Notes under the pieces: model-generated
Told to the model about the DNA's origin: nothing
What the model saw: the letters and a program-made list of their open reading frames with translations, nothing else
Database searches by the model: none
Shown: positions 61,609-64,000 of the stretch, piece after piece
Layout: every line of letters begins with the position of its first letter
Position numbering within the stretch: the first letter of the stretch is position 1
Origin: Clostridia bacterium
GTDB taxonomy: Bacteria; Bacillota; Clostridia; Oscillospirales; Acutalibacteraceae
Length of the DNA: 64,000 nucleotides
Reading direction: 5' to 3'
Assembly (NCBI GenBank): GCA_017441385.1
Contig: JAFRXY010000081.1
Coordinates: 1-64,000 of the forward strand
Position numbers and translations under genes: made by a program

Positions 61609-62280
61609 ATGTCATATAAAGAGGACTTTGTCAAATTTATGGTTCGTTCAGGCGTTTTGCTGTTTGGAGATTTTACCACCAAGAGCGGAAGAAAAACGCC
61701 GTATTTTGTCAATACAGGCAATTATAAGACTGGCGCGCAGGCGGCAAAGCTGGGCGAATATTACGCCCGCAACATTCAGGAGCATGTCGGGGGCAGAATC
61801 GACGCCCTTTTCGGCCCTGCATACAAGGGAATTCCGCTGGCAGTGGCGGCGGGAATCTCCATGTACAGTCTCTTTGACCGCGATATCAACTACTGCTTCA
61901 ACCGCAAGGAAGTCAAGGATCACGGCGAAGGCGGTTCCATGGTGGGCTACAAGCTGAAGGACGGCGACAGGGTGCTGATTGTGGAGGACGTTATCACGGC
62001 CGGTACGGCCATACGCGAAACGCTGCCGGTGCTGAAGGCTGCCGCCGATATTGAGATCGCCGGCATGGTCATCTCGGTAGACCGCATGGAAAAGGGCAGG
62101 GGCGAAAAGACCGCCATTCAGGAAGTCTATGAGGAATTCGGGATCGTGACTTATCCAATCGTGACTGTAAAGGAAATAATAGAACTGCTTCACAACAACC
62201 CCGTTGACGGCAAGGTGTATATCGACGACGAAATGAAGGTAAGAATGGAAGCGTACATGGAGCAGTACTGCGTGAAATAA
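61609..62280 (+). CDS. pyrE: Orotate phosphoribosyltransferase
   Basis: A 223-residue type I PRTase that joins orotate and PRPP to OMP. The PRPP loop is VLIVEDVITAGTAIRE; FGPAYKGIPLAVA and YCFNRKEVKDHGEGG (flexible loop with Lys and His) are typical. It is preceded by CGGAGG and by its own promoter with a leader of about 35 nt. No PyrR attenuator is seen. It lies close before the GH2 gene, but no terminator is evident between them. Confidence 0.96.
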   Translation: MSYKEDFVKFMVRSGVLLFGDFTTKSGRKTPYFVNTGNYKTGAQAAKLGEYYARNIQEHVGGRIDALFGPAYKGIPLAVAAGISMYSLFDRDINYCFNRKEVKDHGEGGSMVGYKLKDGDRVLIVEDVITAGTAIRETLPVLKAAADIEIAGMVISVDRMEKGRGEKTAIQEVYEEFGIVTYPIVTVKEIIELLHNNPVDGKVYIDDEMKVRMEAYMEQYCVK

Positions 62281-62324
62281 TCCCAACGTCTGGCATTACA
62301 CGCAAGTTATTTCAGGAGGACAAT

Positions 62325-64000
62325 ATGTTAAGATTCAAAACAGGACTGAACTATGGTTGGCGCTATACGCCCGATTATTCCCCGAAAAAAAGCAAGAATG
62401 AAAATTTTGACCTTACCATTCGCCCTGTTGACGTTCCTCACAACAGCGGCACGTCAAAATTCAGCTACTATACCGGCGAGGACGAAAGCAAGATCGTACA
62501 GTACAGCAAGCTGTTTGTGATTCCGGACGAGATGGAAGGCAAGCGGGTGATTCTTCACTTTGACGGAGTCATGAGCTGCGCGGCCGTGTTTATCAACGAA
62601 AAGGCGGCATTTGCCCATAAAGGCGGTTTTACCGGATTCAGTCAGGATATTACCGATATGCTGACCGACAGTGAAAACAAGCTGACCGTCATAGTGGATT
62701 CCACCGAACGCGCCGACACGCCTCCTTACGGCGCCCCGGTAGATTTCCTGAGTTACGGCGGCATTTACCGTGACGTTTGGATCGAGGGCGTCCCGCAGCT
62801 CTACATCAAGGATACTTTCATCACCCCGATGCTCACCGACAAGGGCTGGAAGCTGGACATTTCGGGCGAGATAGGCGGCGAAGGGGAACGCAAGCTGACC
62901 TTTGCCCTGTACGACGGCACCCAGCGTCTCGGTATCTGCCAGTACCGCGCCGAGCAGCCGAATTACCACGTTTCATGGACCGTTTCCGCCGAAGTGATCC
63001 CGTGGAGTCCGGAAAATCCCAAACTGTATACCTTCAAGGTGTCGCTGGCCGGCGGAGATGAACTGGATTATACGATCGGTTTCCGTCAGGTCAGAGTAGA
63101 TCAGCAGGGCTTTTATCTCAACGGAAAAAGAACCAGACTCATTGGCATCAACCGTATGCAGAATTACGCCTACGAAGGCTTTGCCATGCCTGCTTCCGCA
63201 CAGAGAGCCGACGCCGATCTCATCAGATCGCTGGGATTCAACGCGGTGCGGTGCGCACGATATCCGCAAAGCAAATATTTTGTGGAGCGGTGCAACGAAA
63301 TAGGACTGATGATCATCTGGGATATGCCGGGATACAAATACGCAAAAGGCGGCGACTGGTTTGAAACTCTCATTCAGAATGTCCGTGAAACGGTGACCGA
63401 GCACAGGAACGCTCCCAGCATAGTGATGTGGGGAACCCGTTCGGATGATTCAAAGGACATTCCCCAGCTTGCGAGAAAGGTCTGCGAAACTGTCAGAATG
63501 CTGGACAATTCACGTCCGCTTTACGGTGTGCGGGCATTCAGGGGCGGCGATTCGCTGGAAGATGTGTATGCCTACAACGATTACGAAAAGCACGGTCTGA
63601 GCGACAGCTTTGTTTATGACGCTTCGGAAATTTCCCCCGGCAATTCACCCGTAATGATCACGGAACATACAGGGCCGTTATATCCCGCGAGAAGTTTCGG
63701 CTCCGAGAAGGATCTTCTGGAACAGGCTCTCTGTCACGCCCGTATGATTGACGCGGCGTTCGGAAGCAAGGGTGTAATAGGGACGTTCGGCTGGTGTCTG
63801 TGCGATTACAACACACATGCCAGCTTCGGAGGAAATGACGGCGTATGCAGCTACGGAATTTGCGACCTTAACAGAATTCCCAAGCTCGCCGCGGCGGTTT
63901 ACACCAGTCAGAGCAATGCCCGAACCGTGCTGGAGATTTCTTCCGCCATGATGGCGGGCGAGCACCGTCTGGGCATGATAGGCAATGTGTATGCTTTCAC
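62325..64000 (+). CDS. Glycoside hydrolase family 2 protein, 3' end outside window
   Basis: 558 residues are visible and the frame is open to the edge. The N-terminal sugar-binding jelly-roll (about 1-165) has VPHNSG, LHFDGVMSCAAVFINE and DFLSYGGIYRDVWIE, typical of GH2. An immunoglobulin-like middle domain and a TIM barrel (about 265 onward) follow, with FYLNGKRTRLIGINRMQNYAYEGF. The nucleophile is probably Glu in VMITEHTG. The acid/base site, normally NPSVIMWSLGNE, reads NAPSIVMWGTRSDD, so the Glu is replaced by Asp. No signal peptide: a cytosolic enzyme. AGGAGG precedes the ATG. The substrate (beta-galactoside, glucuronide or other) cannot be told. Confidence 0.88.
   Translation, partial: MLRFKTGLNYGWRYTPDYSPKKSKNENFDLTIRPVDVPHNSGTSKFSYYTGEDESKIVQYSKLFVIPDEMEGKRVILHFDGVMSCAAVFINEKAAFAHKGGFTGFSQDITDMLTDSENKLTVIVDSTERADTPPYGAPVDFLSYGGIYRDVWIEGVPQLYIKDTFITPMLTDKGWKLDISGEIGGEGERKLTFALYDGTQRLGICQYRAEQPNYHVSWTVSAEVIPWSPENPKLYTFKVSLAGGDELDYTIGFRQVRVDQQGFYLNGKRTRLIGINRMQNYAYEGFAMPASAQRADADLIRSLGFNAVRCARYPQSKYFVERCNEIGLMIIWDMPGYKYAKGGDWFETLIQNVRETVTEHRNAPSIVMWGTRSDDSKDIPQLARKVCETVRMLDNSRPLYGVRAFRGGDSLEDVYAYNDYEKHGLSDSFVYDASEISPGNSPVMITEHTGPLYPARSFGSEKDLLEQALCHARMIDAAFGSKGVIGTFGWCLCDYNTHASFGGNDGVCSYGICDLNRIPKLAAAVYTSQSNARTVLEISSAMMAGEHRLGMIGNVYAF

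Noticed and set aside
1..64000. tRNA and rRNA genes
   Set aside because: No cloverleaf with a TTCGANTC arm and no rRNA core segment was found by reading both strands.

Overview
The window reads as chromosome of a Gram-positive, low-to-mid GC Clostridia member, most likely an Oscillospiraceae/Ruminococcaceae-type gut or rumen anaerobe. The reasons are a Spo0A homologue, era-yqzL-recO and mutS2 order, two DUF1292 genes, sigma-A promoters of the TTGACA-17-TATAAT kind, strong GGAGG ribosome sites with frequent GTG and TTG starts, and CotH/VTC/DUF4956 genes. No rRNA or tRNA gene was seen. Species cannot be told from this sequence alone.  Layout. 1-4.9 kb is accessory DNA: two tandem large serine recombinases (the first cut by the window edge), eight tandem copies of a 40-bp AT-rich repeat, a decayed recombinase and a DUF4143 AAA ATPase. 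4.9-14.3 kb holds a secreted seven-SH3b lysozyme, malic enzyme, a Spo0A whose receiver has lost its phosphorylation residues, an AI-2E-type permease, a lipid kinase, alanine racemase and a DUF1292 protein. 14.3-15.8 kb is a VTC/DUF4956 pair under a promoter with two inverted repeats. 15.9-18.9 kb is a TrpXYZ-type ABC importer. 18.9-25.3 kb has a GH114-like lipoprotein, an S24 repressor, a small membrane protein with a long leader, a mini-insertion element, a GH13 amylase lipoprotein, an SDR enzyme and a TSCPD protein. 25.5-30.9 kb is the DNA-repair/ribosome block era-yqzL-recO, a PD-(D/E)XK protein and mutS2. 30.9-38.9 kb has membrane proteins, hemW-ruvX, pyrD-pyrK and an LRR protein.  38.9-41.1 kb is mostly non-coding: a candidate 6S RNA, a second DUF1292 gene, and a 1.3-kb U-poor transcription unit with a clean promoter and terminator but no long sense reading frame. 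41.2-46.5 kb has a degenerate metallophosphoesterase, pyrC, pyrF and an anchored GH3 enzyme. 46.5-51.1 kb is the lower-glycolysis cluster pgk-tpiA-gpmI with a HAD hydrolase. 51.4-56.9 kb has an amidase, an XRE regulator with paired operators, the GGGtGRT/NifU-like pair and glutamine-dependent NAD synthetase. 57-61.4 kb is a CotH-VTC-DUF4956 operon paralogous to the 14.3-15.8 kb pair. The window ends with pyrE and a GH2 enzyme running off the edge.  How the parts work together. Five pyrimidine genes (pyrK, pyrD, pyrC, pyrF, pyrE) lie in four separate units. Lower glycolysis is one operon. Several secreted or anchored hydrolases (GH24, GH114, GH13, GH3, amidase) suggest glycan and wall turnover. 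The most interesting items are the 1.3-kb orphan transcript, the Spo0A that appears unable to be phosphorylated, the duplicated VTC/DUF4956 module with a palindrome-rich promoter, and mini-elements inserted exactly at TAA stop codons.
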